A stretch of DNA of 64,000 bases from Sophora flavescens (lineage: Eukaryota > Streptophyta > Magnoliopsida > Fabales > Fabaceae): contig CM061062.1 in assembly GCA_030762895.1 (NCBI GenBank), positions 395,001 to 459,000 on the forward strand, written 5' to 3'. Made by a program: the position numbers and the translations under genes. Below are positions 47,216 through 58,500 of this stretch, in pieces; positions within the stretch are counted from its first letter, which is position 1, and every line of letters starts with the position of its first letter. Under the pieces are notes generated by a model. It was not told the origin of the DNA and did no database searches. It saw nothing but the letters and a program-made list of their open reading frames with translations.

Positions 47216-47742
47216 TTTATCTTTCCATATCTTGGCTGAATTTATGTCTTTGAATATCTCACAATAGTATGATCTATAGCCTCTGTGATGCAGCTGTTTA
47301 CTTGAATAATTTCATATCGTATTGTACGTGTATGCATTCTGATTGTATTGTATTTTGATTCGTTTGGAATCCATGAATTTGTTGGTTCTTGTCTGAATCT
47401 GTTTCAAAAATTTCAAAAGAGGGTTTTAGGGATTTCAAGTTCTTGTTCACTTCTTTGTAAACAAAAAAATATTCTTTGTTGGAGTATGAAATGATCTAAA
47501 AACATTTGTTGTTGTTAATATTCATTTACTAATTTAAAGTCCATGAGCTTAATTAGAAAGTCTCTTCTTGAAGCCAACAAAAGCGAGTCTCTTAGATAAT
47601 GAAGGATTAAGTATAGGGTTAGATAAAATGAAGGGCTAGGCACAGTTTGCCAGGCACATGCATGACGGGCCGTCATCATTAAAACATTATTCACATTAGA
47701 AAGCAGCTTTGTACACAATATTATGAAAACAACTCTGGTTTT

Positions 47743-48015
47743 TTACTCATTTGTTTTATTAGGAAATGGAGCTTTCCAGAAATAGTTGTTGATGACCATC
47801 CTTACTAGGTTATCTAGGCACTTCCGGTAGGAAAAGTCCTCTCTATGACCATCCTTCAAAACGATGTAAAAGCATCTGCTTTCCTGAAAACTACTATGTT
47901 TGCTAATATGTAAAGTTGCATGTGAAGTTGCATTTCTTTGTTCTATTTTAACATGATAGTATGCTACATGGATCTTTCCATCTTTTCTTATTATCACTTG
48001 ATGAAGTTTAGACAT
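47743..48015 (-). pseudogene. DeCL/DUF3223-like domain fragment
   Basis: 90 codons open leftward from an ATG at 48015. The core SSFQESRCFYIVLKDGHREDFSYRKCLDNLV resembles, from memory, the DeCL (DUF3223) domain found in plant plastid DCL proteins and at the C termini of plant Pol IV/V largest subunits, where an SRCF...DG...DFSY.KC pattern is conserved. The flanks (N-terminal 40 residues, C-terminal MVINNYFWKAPFPNKTNE) do not clearly fit, so I treat it as a captured fragment. It is divergent to the B3 gene, only about 30 bp away. No splice sites assigned. Confidence 0.5.
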
Positions 48016-48047
48016 ATGACTTGTTTTCCTTATCGTTTTATCAGAAA

Positions 48048-48437
48048 ATGGACCCGACTAAATGTTTTGAGACAGCCATCCATATAGACCAGGTACAGGA
48101 TCTCATCAACTTAAGAATAACGATCGGATTCACGTAATGATGGTTAAGGCATAAACTAATCATTTACTAAATTGTTCTTGTGTATTTGCAGGATTTGATT
48201 TCAATCCCGCGATCATTCTACCGTCGTTGGGGACAACAAATACCGCGTGTTGTGACTATTGAAGACAAAAGCGGAAATCTGTTCAATGGGAATATAGTAA
48301 TCCATGAGGATTGCCCATATTTTGCAACAGATACAAATGGTATCAGGGAGTTGTATTTGTTGTCCACTGGTGCATTGGCAAAGTTTAAGTACCTTGGGGG
48401 TTCTCGTTTCTACATGTTCATCCCTTTGGAAGATTGA
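48048..48437 (+). CDS. B3-domain mini-protein, two exons, inside CACTA-2
   Basis: Predicted exons 48048-48092 (MDPTKCFETAIHIDQ) and 48192-48437, joined by a 99-bp GT-AG intron (cag|gtacag ... tttgcag|gat), total 291 nt, 96 residues, no stop until tga 48435-48437. The second exon has the B3 layout: LISIPRSFYRRWG (first strand and helix), VVTIEDKSGNLF (VxL.D.xG turn), YLLSTGALAKFKYLGGSRFYMFI (GD-like position replaced by GA, then the F.Y.G.S.F....I end). B3 domains bind DNA in plant transcription factors (REM, ARF, RAV, ABI3). This is about the size of one domain with no other domain. An acceptor-like ttatcag just before the ATG (48044) suggests an upstream leader exon. It is intact although the host transposon lacks transposase. 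Family call rests on motif memory only. Confidence 0.6.
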
Positions 48438-48744
48438 TGATTTTTGATATTTTGATTAGTACTTATTGACTGTGGTGTATTTTTATGTTTTGATCGTTAA
48501 TTAATACTTATTAAACTTTTTTTTTTATAAACCATTATTAAACTTGCGTTAATTAATGTATATGTTTTCTTGATCATATTGACTGTGGTGTTTTGGATCG
48601 TTAGTACATCATATTTATGTTTTCTATTTATTTAAAAAAAATATTGGTGTATTTTGTTTATATCAGAAATTAAAAATCAATGGGGTAATAGTTGAAAAAC
48701 TATATTTGGTCGGCAGGATCGTTACAGGAAAAAAAATCAAAATT

Positions 48745-49010
48745 TTGCGACCGAAATAGCAACCGAATATCGGTCACCAAAATTAGGCGAGCTGGTATGC
48801 GACCAACTATACGGCGACCAAAATATATACTTTTCCAACCGAAATATCGGTCGTAGATTTGCGACCGAAATATAATTTTGGTCGCTAAATGTGGTTTCTA
48901 CTACCCCCTTAATTCGGTCGCTAATTCGGTCGCTATACAGTATAGCAACCGAATTATCATGTTTAGCGACCGAAATCTTCGGTCGCTAAATAGGTTTTTT
49001 TTTTGTAGTG
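48745..49010 (+). repeat. 3' TIR and subterminal repeats of CACTA-2
   Basis: GCGACCGAA/TTCGGTCGC units up to the terminal gtagtg. Confidence 0.85.
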
Positions 49011-51502
49011 TCACTTGAGGTTTAATTTCCTCAAAATATGCATTGCTGTTTCGAAAATACTTGCCGTCTATACTTTTCCAAACTTGTCGTCAAATATTAT
49101 TTTAAGACTTTTAAACCAAAAACTTAATTTTTTCCACTTAATTAATTTCCTAAAATCATGATTAACTTATTTTCACCAATTACTTTTATAAAAGAATATT
49201 TTGTAATATTCCGGGTTTCTTATGTAAAATTTAGCAGTGCTAAAATATTTTCACGATTTCGCACTTGTTGTGACTCATAATTCCCTTTTCCAAAAATAAC
49301 TTATTAAAATAATAATATTTTTCAAAACTCCTCATTTTCCTCAAAATAAAATTCCTTTAATATTATATATCAATATTTTACCGTTAAAACATTGAATATA
49401 ATTTGCGTAGCTTCTTAAAGCTTTTATCCGATTAACTTCAATCGAGCACTGACCACTGTCAGGCTTCTCACACATCAACCAACAGTTATATCACAGATAT
49501 TCCCCAGGCAGATCATGCATCGTAGCAGTATAATATACAATTGCAAATAATTAAATAAATTAAATACAACTCCACACCAATACACGGATAAACCACACCA
49601 CGTAAACAACAAAACCAATAACCACAACCACATATAAATCATATAAACCACACCACAAGCAAATAGTTATTGAGAAAAATCCCTCAGGTAAGCTCCCCTT
49701 ACCTCTTGAAGACTCGAACTAACAGTTTCAAATAATCTCCCGATTTGATCCGGCTTCCTCCGTCGGCTTTAGGTCAAACCAACCCGATTGATTCCTTCAT
49801 AACGAATTGCAACCAAAATAAATCAAATCAAACAAAAACATACTTGACTCATGGAGGTTAAGGTTCGGCCTCAACAACTTTTCTAGGTTAGGAAAGTTAA
49901 AATTTTGTTAACTTAGGGATTTATGATCCATAAGTAACTTAAACATGATTAAGCACTTAAACCAAGATTATGAACCAAGAACATGAACTAAAACTCATCT
50001 AGTTCCAAGAACTAGGTTTCGGCCAAGGGCTGAGTTTGGGGTTAGAAATCTCTAAAATTTCTAAACTCCTGAATTTAATCAACATACAAAACCTAGAGTT
50101 AGATTCAAGTGTCACAAACAACTTTTGAATCACAAAACCATTAAGTGCTCATACCTAGGGTTTCGGTTTTGATGAGATCAAATAGGCTTAAGTTTGATTT
50201 TTGATCTTCTATATACTTGAATACAATAACTATCAAGATATAATCATGAATCAAGACATGAAAATGAAACAAAACCTAAGAACACAACTTTGACCTAGGT
50301 TCGGCCATGACCAGAAATCAAGGAAAGAAATTTCTCATGATCTTATGCTTATAGATGATGAAAATAGAGATGATTATAAGATCATAGAAATTGGTTTCAT
50401 GTCAAAATGATTTTTCTAGAATTAGTTATGAATTTTTGAAGTTAGCTTCATAACTTTGAGTAAAATAAAGAACATGTTGATCTAAGCCATGAATCTACAA
50501 AAGTTGTGAAGAGAAATAATTTAAATGACAAGATAAGAGGTTGTTACCTCTTGATGATCCAAGAAAAGAAAGATTTGGATGATGGTCTTCACAAATTTCT
50601 CATGGTGTTCTTGAGAAACTTAAAGAGAAAGATGAACATAGTTAGGGTTTAGAACAGTTTTAGTATTTTGGGTAGATCTCTCAACATACTTATCCGTTTT
50701 GGATGATATTTATGTTGTTGGAAAGAAGAGATAAATATGAACAACTTTCATGTTGAAAGTTTTCCGATATTCAAAATAGAAACTGGTCAGAATTGCTAGG
50801 CAAAATCTGACGAATTATGAACACTTTGAAGAAGCTTAGGTTTTCAAGAAGATAAACATGGAAATGAAAGAAAAAGTGCCTTAATGAAAAAGACAACACA
50901 CTTAATGAAGAAGGCAAGAGTGAGCCGTGAGTTTTGGGTAAGGTTTTGGTCAACTTTTTCCAATGGCATTTGCTTGCAATTGTCATAAAAAGACAAGGGC
51001 AAAATGGTCATTTCATAGCAAAATTTCACTTTATCATAAATGTGCCATTATGGCCATTATGACTCGGATAAACTCGTCATAAATGTTCGTCAAGTCGGTC
51101 AAATCCATCATCTCTGCTACGTTGCCGACTTCTCGATTCATCTGGCGCAAGCTTTTCCTAGAGATAATCTCGACGTATACGCCCGCAACAAATATAATAT
51201 TTTAATTTTTTTACCAAAATTTTCAAAACTTCCAGTATCGTAGTAAATACGATAAAAACATTTTTAATCTCGTTCACGACTCAAAATTAAGTCTTCTGAG
51301 CAGTAAACTTTTACTATCAGTGAAAACGCAGACCGGGTTCCGTCTGAATTTTCAACCCAAACTTCATCGTAACCCTAAGATATAAAACATGACAGGAAAA
51401 TAACAGTATTTCGTCCAAAACAATTTTCTAAGTCTCGGATAAATATATACATTTATATATTTATTACCGATATTACAAAGCATCGAAAATCGGGGTGTTA
51501 CA

Positions 51503-51828
51503 CCAAACTTATCATAAATCATGCAATCACAACAAAATATCTCAAAGTTCAGTTTTCAATTTTTTTTTTCATGGGGATCACTTTTCATAAAAGAATTTCA
51601 ACCTAGGGGGAATCATGACATAATCATTCAATAAATCTGTGCCAAATCAATTAAAACCAACCAAGCTCACCGACCAAAGACTCACACAAATTATTCAAGA
51701 GCTAAAAGAAAAACAAGACAAAACACAAAACAATTGGTTCCCTCCCCCACACTTAAAACATACATTGTCCTCAATGAAAGAACATAGATATACAATTAGA
51801 GTGAGGGAAAGGAAAGGGTGTTCCCTGA
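51503..51828 (-). other. 3' untranslated region of A3, right part
   Basis: Continuation of 38292-39417 across the E2 insertion. No coding. Confidence 0.6.
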
Positions 51829-54800
51829 TCAAGTGGCAGTGTAGGTGGGAGCTTCCATGGAGAGCTCCTCAACAGTAGCATCCTCAGGCACCGAGCTCTC
51901 ATGGAATAGCTTCAGCCTCTGCCCGTTAACCTTGAAGGCCTTGTTGCTACCTGCACTTTTAATCTCTACTGCACCATGAGGAAAAACATTAGTAACAACA
52001 AATGGGCCAATCCACTTGGATCGAAGTTTCCCAGCCATCACTTTCAGGCGGGAGTTAAACAGTAAGACCTGTTGGCCCACAGAAAATTCTTTCCTAGCAA
52101 TCATCCTATCATGGAAATGCTTGGGTTTCTCTTTATAAATCCGGGAGCTTTCATAGGCTTCTAGCCTAAGCTCCTCAAGCTGTTGTAATTGGAGTTTCCT
52201 TTCAATACCAGCTTTTTTCATTTCCAAATTACAGCACTTGACCGCCCAATACGCACGGTGCTCAACTTCCACAAGGAGATGACATGCCTTACCAAACACA
52301 AGCCTATAGGGGGACATCCCTATTGGTGTCTTGAAAGCGGTCCTCTAAGCCCAAAGTGCGTCTTCTAGACGGCGGCTCCAGTCCTTCCTATTCGGCTGCA
52401 CCACCTTCTCTAAAATCTGCTTGATCTCCCTGTTTGAGATCTCAGCCTGGCCATTGGTCTGGGGATGATAAGCAGTGGAGACTCTATGCACAACTCCATA
52501 CTTCCGGAGTAAGGCTTCCATGGTGCGGTTGCAGAAGTGAGTGCCCTGGTCACTGATGATAGCCCGAGGTATTCCGAAACTGCAAAAAATATTGGACCTA
52601 ACAAAAATTGCAACAACTTTAGAATCGTTAGTCCTAGTGGGGATAGCTTCCACCCACTTTGAAACATAGTCAACAGCCAAAAGAATGTATAGAAAGCCAA
52701 AAGATGCAGGGAAAGGACCCATAAAGTCAATTCCCCACACATCAAACACCTCACAGAAAAGCATGGGTTGCTGAGGCATTTCACTCTTGCGAGTGATGGC
52801 TGTGCCTGCTGTTTGACACTCCTTACAAGTCCGGTAGACCTCATAAGCATCTCTAAAAATGGTGGGCCAGTAGAACCTAGAATCTAGGACTTTTCTTGCA
52901 GTCCTCTGTGACCTAAAGTGTCCCCCTACTTGAGAGGCATGAGAAAAGTACAAGATAGACTCAATCTCATAGTCGGGAACACACCTCCGAATTACCTGAT
53001 CACTGCCAAACTTCCAAAGGTACGGATCATCCCAAACATAGTACTTGGAATCACTCTTGAGTTTGTGGATCTGTGATCTAGTTGCACCTGCAGGAAAAAC
53101 ACCTGCAACAAGATAGTTAACAATATCAGTAAACCAAGGAGTTACCCCATGCAGCTGTAGAAGCTGCTCATCAGGAAAGTCATCCTGGATGGGAGAAGGA
53201 TCCTCATCCCTCGCTATTCTGCTCAAGTGATCAGCTAGTAAATTTTCAGCTCCACTCTTGTCTTTTATCTCCACATTAAACTCTTGGAGCAACAGCATCC
53301 ACCAAATCAATCTCGGCTTCGCTTCTGGTTTCTTCAACAGGTACTTCAGAGCTGCATGGTCAGTGAAAACAATAACCTTGGAACCTAGCAAATATGACCT
53401 AAATTTATCAAGAGCAAAAACAACAGCTAGAAGTTCCTTTTCAGTGGTGGTGTAATTAGATTGTGCAGCATCTAAAGTCCTAGAAGCATAATGAATGACA
53501 TGTGCAGCCTTGCCCACCCTTTGTGCCAAGACCGCTCCCACAGCATAGTTAGAAGCATCACACATGAGCTCAAAAGGGAGGGTCCAGTCAGGGGGCTGGA
53601 TGATGGGGGTTGAAATCAATGCCCTTTTCAAGAAGTCAAATGCCTTTTTGCAGTTGTCATCAAAGTTGAACATGGCATCATTCTTCAGCAAGTTTGACAG
53701 AGGAAGAGCTATCTTGATGAAGTCCTTTATGAAGCGCCTGTAGAAACCTGCATGACCAAGAAAAGAATGAATCTCGCGAACGCAAGATGGGTAAGGCAAT
53801 GTTGAAATCACATCAATTTTAGCAGGATCTACTGAAATACCCTTTTTAGAAATGATATGCCCCAAAACAATCCCCTGTTCAACCATAAAATGACATTTTT
53901 CATAATTTAAAACAAGGTGAGTTTCAATGCATCTCTCTAAAACCAAACTCAGACTATGCAAGCATGCATCAAATGAGGAGCCATATATAGTGAAATCATC
54001 CATGAACACTTCCATGCAATTTTCAATAAATTCAGTAAAAATGCTAATCATGCATCTCTGGAAAGTTCCAGGAGCAATGCAAAGGCCAAATGGCATCCTC
54101 CTGTAGGCAAACGTACCGAAGGGGCACGTGAAAGTGATCTTTTCCTGATCCTCTGGTGCAATGTGGATCTGGAAGTAACCAGAAAAGCCATCAAGAAAAC
54201 AGTAGTGGGATTTACCAGCCAGCCGTTCGAGCATCTGATCGATGAACGGCAAAGGAAAGTGATCCTTTCGAGTGACCTGGTTCAACCTCCTATAATCAAT
54301 ACAGACTCGCCAGCTATTCTGGACTCTAGTGGGGACAAGCTCATTATTATCATTTCTTACCACTGTGAGGCCGGACTTCTTGGGTACAACTTGCACTGGA
54401 CTCACCCAACTACTATCAGAGATGGGGTATATGATACCTGTATGCATAAGTTTTGTCACCTCCTTCTTCACAACATCCAGAATCAATGGATTGAGCCGCC
54501 TTTGGGGCTGCCTAACTGGTTTAGCCCCATCCTCCAACAGAATTCTATGCATACATCTGGAGGGGCTAATTCCTGAGATGTCAGCCAAGGTCCACCCAAT
54601 CGCCTTCTTGTGCTTCTTCAGAACCTCCAAGAGCTTAGCTTCCTGGTCAGAGTCAAGGTTGGAGGAAATAATAACTGGAAGTTTTTCATTCCTCTCCAAG
54701 TAAGCATACTTCAGATTCCCATGAAGTGGCTTGAGCTCTAAGGAGGGTGGCTGCTCAATGGATGGTATATTTGGAACAGCCATGATGTCAGGAACTTCAG

Positions 54801-54969
54801 CTGAATATACAGCTTCACTCACACTATCACCCTGCAAAGTAGAATCAATGAACTCAGCACAAACAACACAAGGGTTAGTGTTAGTACAGTCAGTACATGA
54901 ATAAATATCATCAAAGCCATAAACAAATGGAAAATCAGAAACCAAGTCATCATAGGTGTCATCAATAAT
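51829..54969 (-). pseudogene. pol: A3 RT-RNase H-integrase, one nonsense codon
   Basis: Reading leftward: RT with RKDHFPLPFIDQMLERLAGK, GTFAYRRMPFGLCIAPGTFQ and catalytic VFMDDFTIYG (about 54010); RNase H starting CDASNYAVGAVLAQ with TDHAALKYL; integrase zinc-finger part (HASQVGGHFRSQRTARKVL ... CKECQ), core WGIDFMGPFPASFGFLYIL, DQGTHFCNR, YHPQTNGQAE; tail MSPYRLVFGKACHL and WIGPFVVTNVFPHGAVEI. The reading is open except for one in-frame tag at about 52345-52347, within the core-to-tail segment (after DALWA). It ends at 51829. The absence of other breaks and near-identical LTRs point to recent activity. Confidence 0.95.
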
Positions 54970-55827
54970 TTAAGAGAGCAACTCTATTTGAAAGACAGAG
55001 TGCTCTTCCAAGGGATGCTTCATAGCATCGAAGATGTTGAACTTTGCAACAATGTCACCAAACTCCATGGACATGGTTCCATCATCAACATCAATCTTTG
55101 TCTTTGCTGTCTTCATGAACGGTCTGCCCAGGATGATTGGTGATCTACTTGAATTTGTTTCCCCTGCCATGTCCAGGATGTAAAAGTCAGCAGGGAAAAT
55201 CAACTCATCAACTTGTACCAGCACATCTTCTACCATTCCCATAGGGCGAGCATTGGTCCTGTTGGCCAACTGGATAGTGAGACCCGTATGCTGCAAGGGA
55301 CCAAGATCAAGGTTGTTGAAAACAGAGGTGGGCATGACATTGATGGAGGCTCCCAAATCCAACATGCAATTTTTGAATTTGCTGTCCCCAATGGTGCATG
55401 GAATAGCAAAAGTGCCCGGATCCTTGCACTTCTGTGGCAGTGCCTGAGTAAGGGTTGAAACAGTAACCCTTTCAAGTGCAGGCTTAGGCTGAATGAGGGC
55501 TGAAACATTTCGCCCCAAATTGATTCTCTCATTGCCTTTCAACCTCCTCTTGTGTGTGCATAAATCCTTCAGAAATTTTGCATATTTTGGAACCTGCTTA
55601 ATCACATCCAGAAGCGGAATGTTAACCGCCACCTTTCTGAACACATCTAGAATCTCCCTCTCCTTGTCTTCCCCACCAATCTTCTTATTTTTCTGCACTC
55701 TTTGTGGGAAGGGGATCAGTGGCATATACACTTTCTCAGCTTCAACAACAACATAAGGTTTAGGAGTTACCTCAACAGTTTCTTCATCTTTTTCAGGGGC
55801 TGGCTCTACAACTTTCCCGGATCTCAA
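54970..55827 (-). pseudogene. pro: A3 protease region
   Basis: Continues from gag after a frame change near 55830-55850 and ends at an in-frame taa (54970-54972) before the RT part. Starts SGKVVEPAPEKDEETVEV. Contains the protease motif MLDLGASINVMPTSVF (about 55345-55390; DLGA as in A1), then VLVQVDELIFPADFYILDM and ILGRPFMKTAKTKIDV. Not an independent gene: it is the middle of a single gag-pol reading frame. Confidence 0.9.
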
Positions 55828-57242
55828 AGAATGGCACTCACATTAGGATTTGGAGCATTAGAATTAAGGGCATTAGAATTAAGGGTAGGAGCATTAGGAT
55901 TCACCACTGTTTGTGCAGGTAGTTGGTTTAATCCTTGAGCTTGCTGCATGGCATTCATTGAAGTGGCAAGCTGTCCAACCTGTGTCTGCAAGGCCTGAAT
56001 ACTAGCATCCGTTCGCTGCTGAGACTGTCCAACTTGCTGCTGAAACTGAAGGTTTTGTGCAGCCATTTGCTTGATCATGTCCTCTAGTGAAGGTCCAGAA
56101 GATGTGGAGGTGGTCACTTGGGGAAAATTCTGTGGTGGTGCTGTCAGCTGCTGTTGTGTGGCTAAGCTCCCATACCGAAGGTTCAGATGATTCCTCCAGT
56201 TGGGATGATATTTATTCGTGGAAAGGTCAGGGATGTTGTGCCTGTTCTGATTGTTGCCTTGATTGTAAGGATTGACTGCATAAGCTTGAGGCAAATCAGT
56301 GACTGACTCTTCTTTTAGAATGGGACATGCATCGGTCAGGTGCTCAGGAGAACTACACATGCCACACAACCTTGCCGGCTGAACCTTATCCATTGCCAGT
56401 TGCTTCACCAAAGAAGTGAGCTCATCAATTCTATTCTCAAGGGCCTGGTTGGAAGAAGAGCTATGGACTTCATTCACACCCCTTGTCTCAACAAAATTTC
56501 TCCTGGTTGTAAACTGCGGGGAGTTTAGTGACATATTTTCAATCAATTGCTTGGCAGCAGCCGGAGTCTTATCAACAAGTGCTCCCCCACTAGCAGCATC
56601 CAAAATATTTCTATCCATCGGTAGTAACCCCTCACAAAAATACTGAATAAGGAGCTGCTCGGAAATCTGATGTTGAGGGCAACTGGATACCAACTGCTTG
56701 AATCTCTCCCAATACTCAGCCAATGACTCATTGCCTTGTCTGATGCCACATATTTCCTTCCATATTGATGCAGCTCTGGAGGCAGGAAAGTATCTCTCTA
56801 AAAAGACCTTCTTCAAATCGTTCCGGGTGGCAACAGAGTTTGGCTCAAGATAGTACAACCAATCCTTTGCAGCGCCCTGTAGTGAGAACGGGAAGGCTCT
56901 CAGCTTGATGTGATCCTCAGTTATTCCCTCTGGTCTCAAGGGTGTAGAGCAGACAACCTGGAATTCCTTCAGATGCTTATGTGGATCCTCACCTGCAAGA
57001 CCACTAAACCATGGCAACAAGTGTATTAAACCAGATTTTAATTCAAAGGGAGCAACAGCACCCGCATATTCAATACACAAGCCATTATAATTAACATCAG
57101 GGGCAGCAAGCTGTCTTAATGTCCTTTGGTTACGCATGTTATCAAAAACAGTTGCAGAATTAGAATCACCACTAGTGCTAGCCCGAATTGCTCTACGGCG
57201 TGTGTGCAGTGTTCTTTCAATTTCAGGATCAAAATCACACAA
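55824..57242 (-). CDS. gag: A3 Gag, open reading frame
   Basis: 473 codons including the stop, starting at the ATG at 57242, about 75 bp inside the PBS. Capsid part: WFSGLAGEDPHKHLKEFQVV, AFPFSLQGAAKDWLYYL, FLERYFPASRA, GNESLAEYWERFKQLV, LLIQYFCEGLL, LDAASGGALVDKTP (Retrotrans_gag type). Nucleocapsid: a single knuckle CGMCSSPEHLTDAC (CX2CX4HX4C; near 56355). Gln-rich coiled segment QFQQQVGQSQQRTDAS then QVGQLATSMNAMQQ. The end has Asn-Pro/Asn-Ala repeats (NPNAP, NSNAL) from short tandem repeats at 55853-55900. The stop overlaps the protease frame. The frame change there is more likely an indel in the repeat than programmed shifting. Confidence 0.9.
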   Translation of the reverse strand: MCDFDPEIERTLHTRRRAIRASTSGDSNSATVFDNMRNQRTLRQLAAPDVNYNGLCIEYAGAVAPFELKSGLIHLLPWFSGLAGEDPHKHLKEFQVVCSTPLRPEGITEDHIKLRAFPFSLQGAAKDWLYYLEPNSVATRNDLKKVFLERYFPASRAASIWKEICGIRQGNESLAEYWERFKQLVSSCPQHQISEQLLIQYFCEGLLPMDRNILDAASGGALVDKTPAAAKQLIENMSLNSPQFTTRRNFVETRGVNEVHSSSSNQALENRIDELTSLVKQLAMDKVQPARLCGMCSSPEHLTDACPILKEESVTDLPQAYAVNPYNQGNNQNRHNIPDLSTNKYHPNWRNHLNLRYGSLATQQQLTAPPQNFPQVTTSTSSGPSLEDMIKQMAAQNLQFQQQVGQSQQRTDASIQALQTQVGQLATSMNAMQQAQGLNQLPAQTVVNPNAPTLNSNALNSNAPNPNVSAIL

Positions 57243-57317
57243 GTCAGGGCAAGTAGACCTAGTAGCCAGACTAAGTCAAAACAAAAACAAAAAAAAATGC
57301 AAAAATAACAAACAAGA

Positions 57318-57337
57318 GTCCCCGGCAACGACGCCAA
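57318..57337 (-). other. Primer binding site (tRNA-Asp type) of A3
   Basis: Plus gtccccggcaacgacgccaa. The minus strand TTGGCGTCGTTGCCGGGGAC differs by little from the tRNA-Asp PBS typical of Athila elements. Three bases from the LTR. Confidence 0.85.
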
Positions 57338-57340
57338 TTT

Positions 57341-58495
57341 TGACGCGCTGTCGCGCACTCGTCAAAAAGCAAGCGGTTTACAAAAACTTGTAGATAGGGA
57401 GCGACAACTCGAGTATCGTCTCACAAGGACTCTTGGGGTTGTTGTTAACAGAAAAAGTCAGTTTTTGGGGGGTTTGGATATGAAATTCAATAAAGAAAAC
57501 AAAGCAGAAAACAATGCAATAAAAACAGAACAGTTTAAAGGATTATCAAATAAGCTAAGGACGATTAATCTACTGTTCTCGGTTTCCCAACTATCATCGG
57601 TTAATATAAATTCCAAGCCCTAAGCGGATTCTAATCCCTTTTCGATTGTAGCATCAATTAACAAGCGAAATTAACACTACGAGATATATGTTCCTAATTC
57701 CGAATTAAGCAAACGGATGAAGCTCTCGTGAATTAAGCAAACACGAATGAACACACGCGAATTAAGCAAACGTGATTAAGTATAGGAACACACAATCATC
57801 GAAATAAACCAATACTTATTCTACACAATTCTGAATGAAGCAAACAGAACATATAGATTAAATATTGAAAGAGAAAAGCAATATGAATGGGAATTACATA
57901 ACCTCAAGTGGTAATGGAAACCAATCGCAGTAGATTAATCAAAGGAGACTAGTTCTCCATTACAAACATAAACCCTAAACCTAATTCGCAGCCGTCAACC
58001 AAAAAGAAGAAAAAGAAGATAGGCCTCAGTTTTGCCCTAAAACAGAGTATAAATACAGATTCTGGGTTGCGGTTTCTCGCGAGGCGAAACATGTTTCGCG
58101 AGGCGAATCTTATGAACAATCCTTCAGTGTTTGGATTTCTCGTGAGGCGAAACATGATTCGCGAGGCGAGCCAGAGAGGGTGACTGTTGCTGCTCGTGCT
58201 GGTCTTCAAGTTCGCGAGGCGAGTAGCTTCTCGCGAGGAGAATCTTCCAGAATTGCATTTTCCCATTATTTTCTTCATTCCCTTGGCTCTAAATGCTTCC
58301 CTTTGAACCTGAACACATGAAATAGCAATAAGTGCTTTATTTGACTCAAAATCAACTAAAATAACATAAAACTACTTAAGAGACTCAAAATGTTGCTTGA
58401 GGACAATCTAATCCAATTTGGGTGAAAACTAGAGATAACTCGAATAAAACCTATGGTCTTACTAGTTAAAAACTAGTCGAACCAGAGGCTGATCA
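57341..58495 (-). repeat. 5' LTR of A3
   Basis: Nearly identical to 37115-38272. CG cluster at 58075-58245, palindrome gcgaaacatgtttcgc at 58084-58099. The ORF at 57949-58278 is an LTR shadow. Confidence 0.95.
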
Positions 58496-58500
58496 CTGTT

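Larger units (their letters stand above)
44534..49010 (+). mobile_element. Non-autonomous CACTA transposon CACTA-2 carrying host-like genes
   Basis: CACTACAAAAAAAAGG at 44534, inverse ...tttttttttgtagtg ending 49010, 3-bp target duplication tca (44531-44533 and 49011-49013). Subterminal GCGACCGAA arrays at 44560-45065 and 48745-48990 are closely related to CACTA-1, including the shared phrase gcgaccgaaatagagcgtagcag. No transposase. The interior holds a pyrimidine-rich leader with splice donors, a MITE-like repeat, a DeCL-like fragment (minus) and a B3-like gene (plus). Confidence 0.95.
39418..51502 (-). mobile_element. Tekay/Del-like element E2 nested in A3
   Basis: TG...CA termini at both LTRs (tgtgacaccc ... 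gggtgttaca) and a perfect target duplication ccaaa (39413-39417 and 51503-51507). Left LTR 39418-40780, internal 40781-43038, right LTR 43039-51502 including the CACTA-2 insertion. PBS (initiator Met type, one mismatch) at 43023-43034, PPT at 40781-40795. The interior is only about 2.3 kb with a pol remnant, so it is non-autonomous. Confidence 0.95.
43039..51502 (-). repeat. Right (5') LTR of E2, split by CACTA-2
   Basis: Two segments, 43039-44533 and 49011-51502, rejoin at the duplicated tca and make a roughly 4-kb LTR. The outer end matches E1 1-309. The ORF-like stretches within it are not supported as genes. Confidence 0.9.
37115..58495 (-). mobile_element. Athila-type Ty3/gypsy element A3
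   Basis: Complete LTR retrotransposon on the minus strand with target duplication ctgtt (37110-37114 and 58496-58500). LTRs are 37115-38272 and 57341-58495, almost identical by eye. PBS for tRNA-Asp at 57318-57337, PPT at 38273-38291. Gag-pol occupies 57242-51829. The 3' untranslated part was split by E2 (39418-51502). The pol frame is nearly intact, so insertion is recent compared with A1. Confidence 0.95.

Noticed and set aside
52410..52850. 146-codon minus ORF overlapping A3 integrase
   Set aside because: Out-of-frame shadow of the integrase reading.
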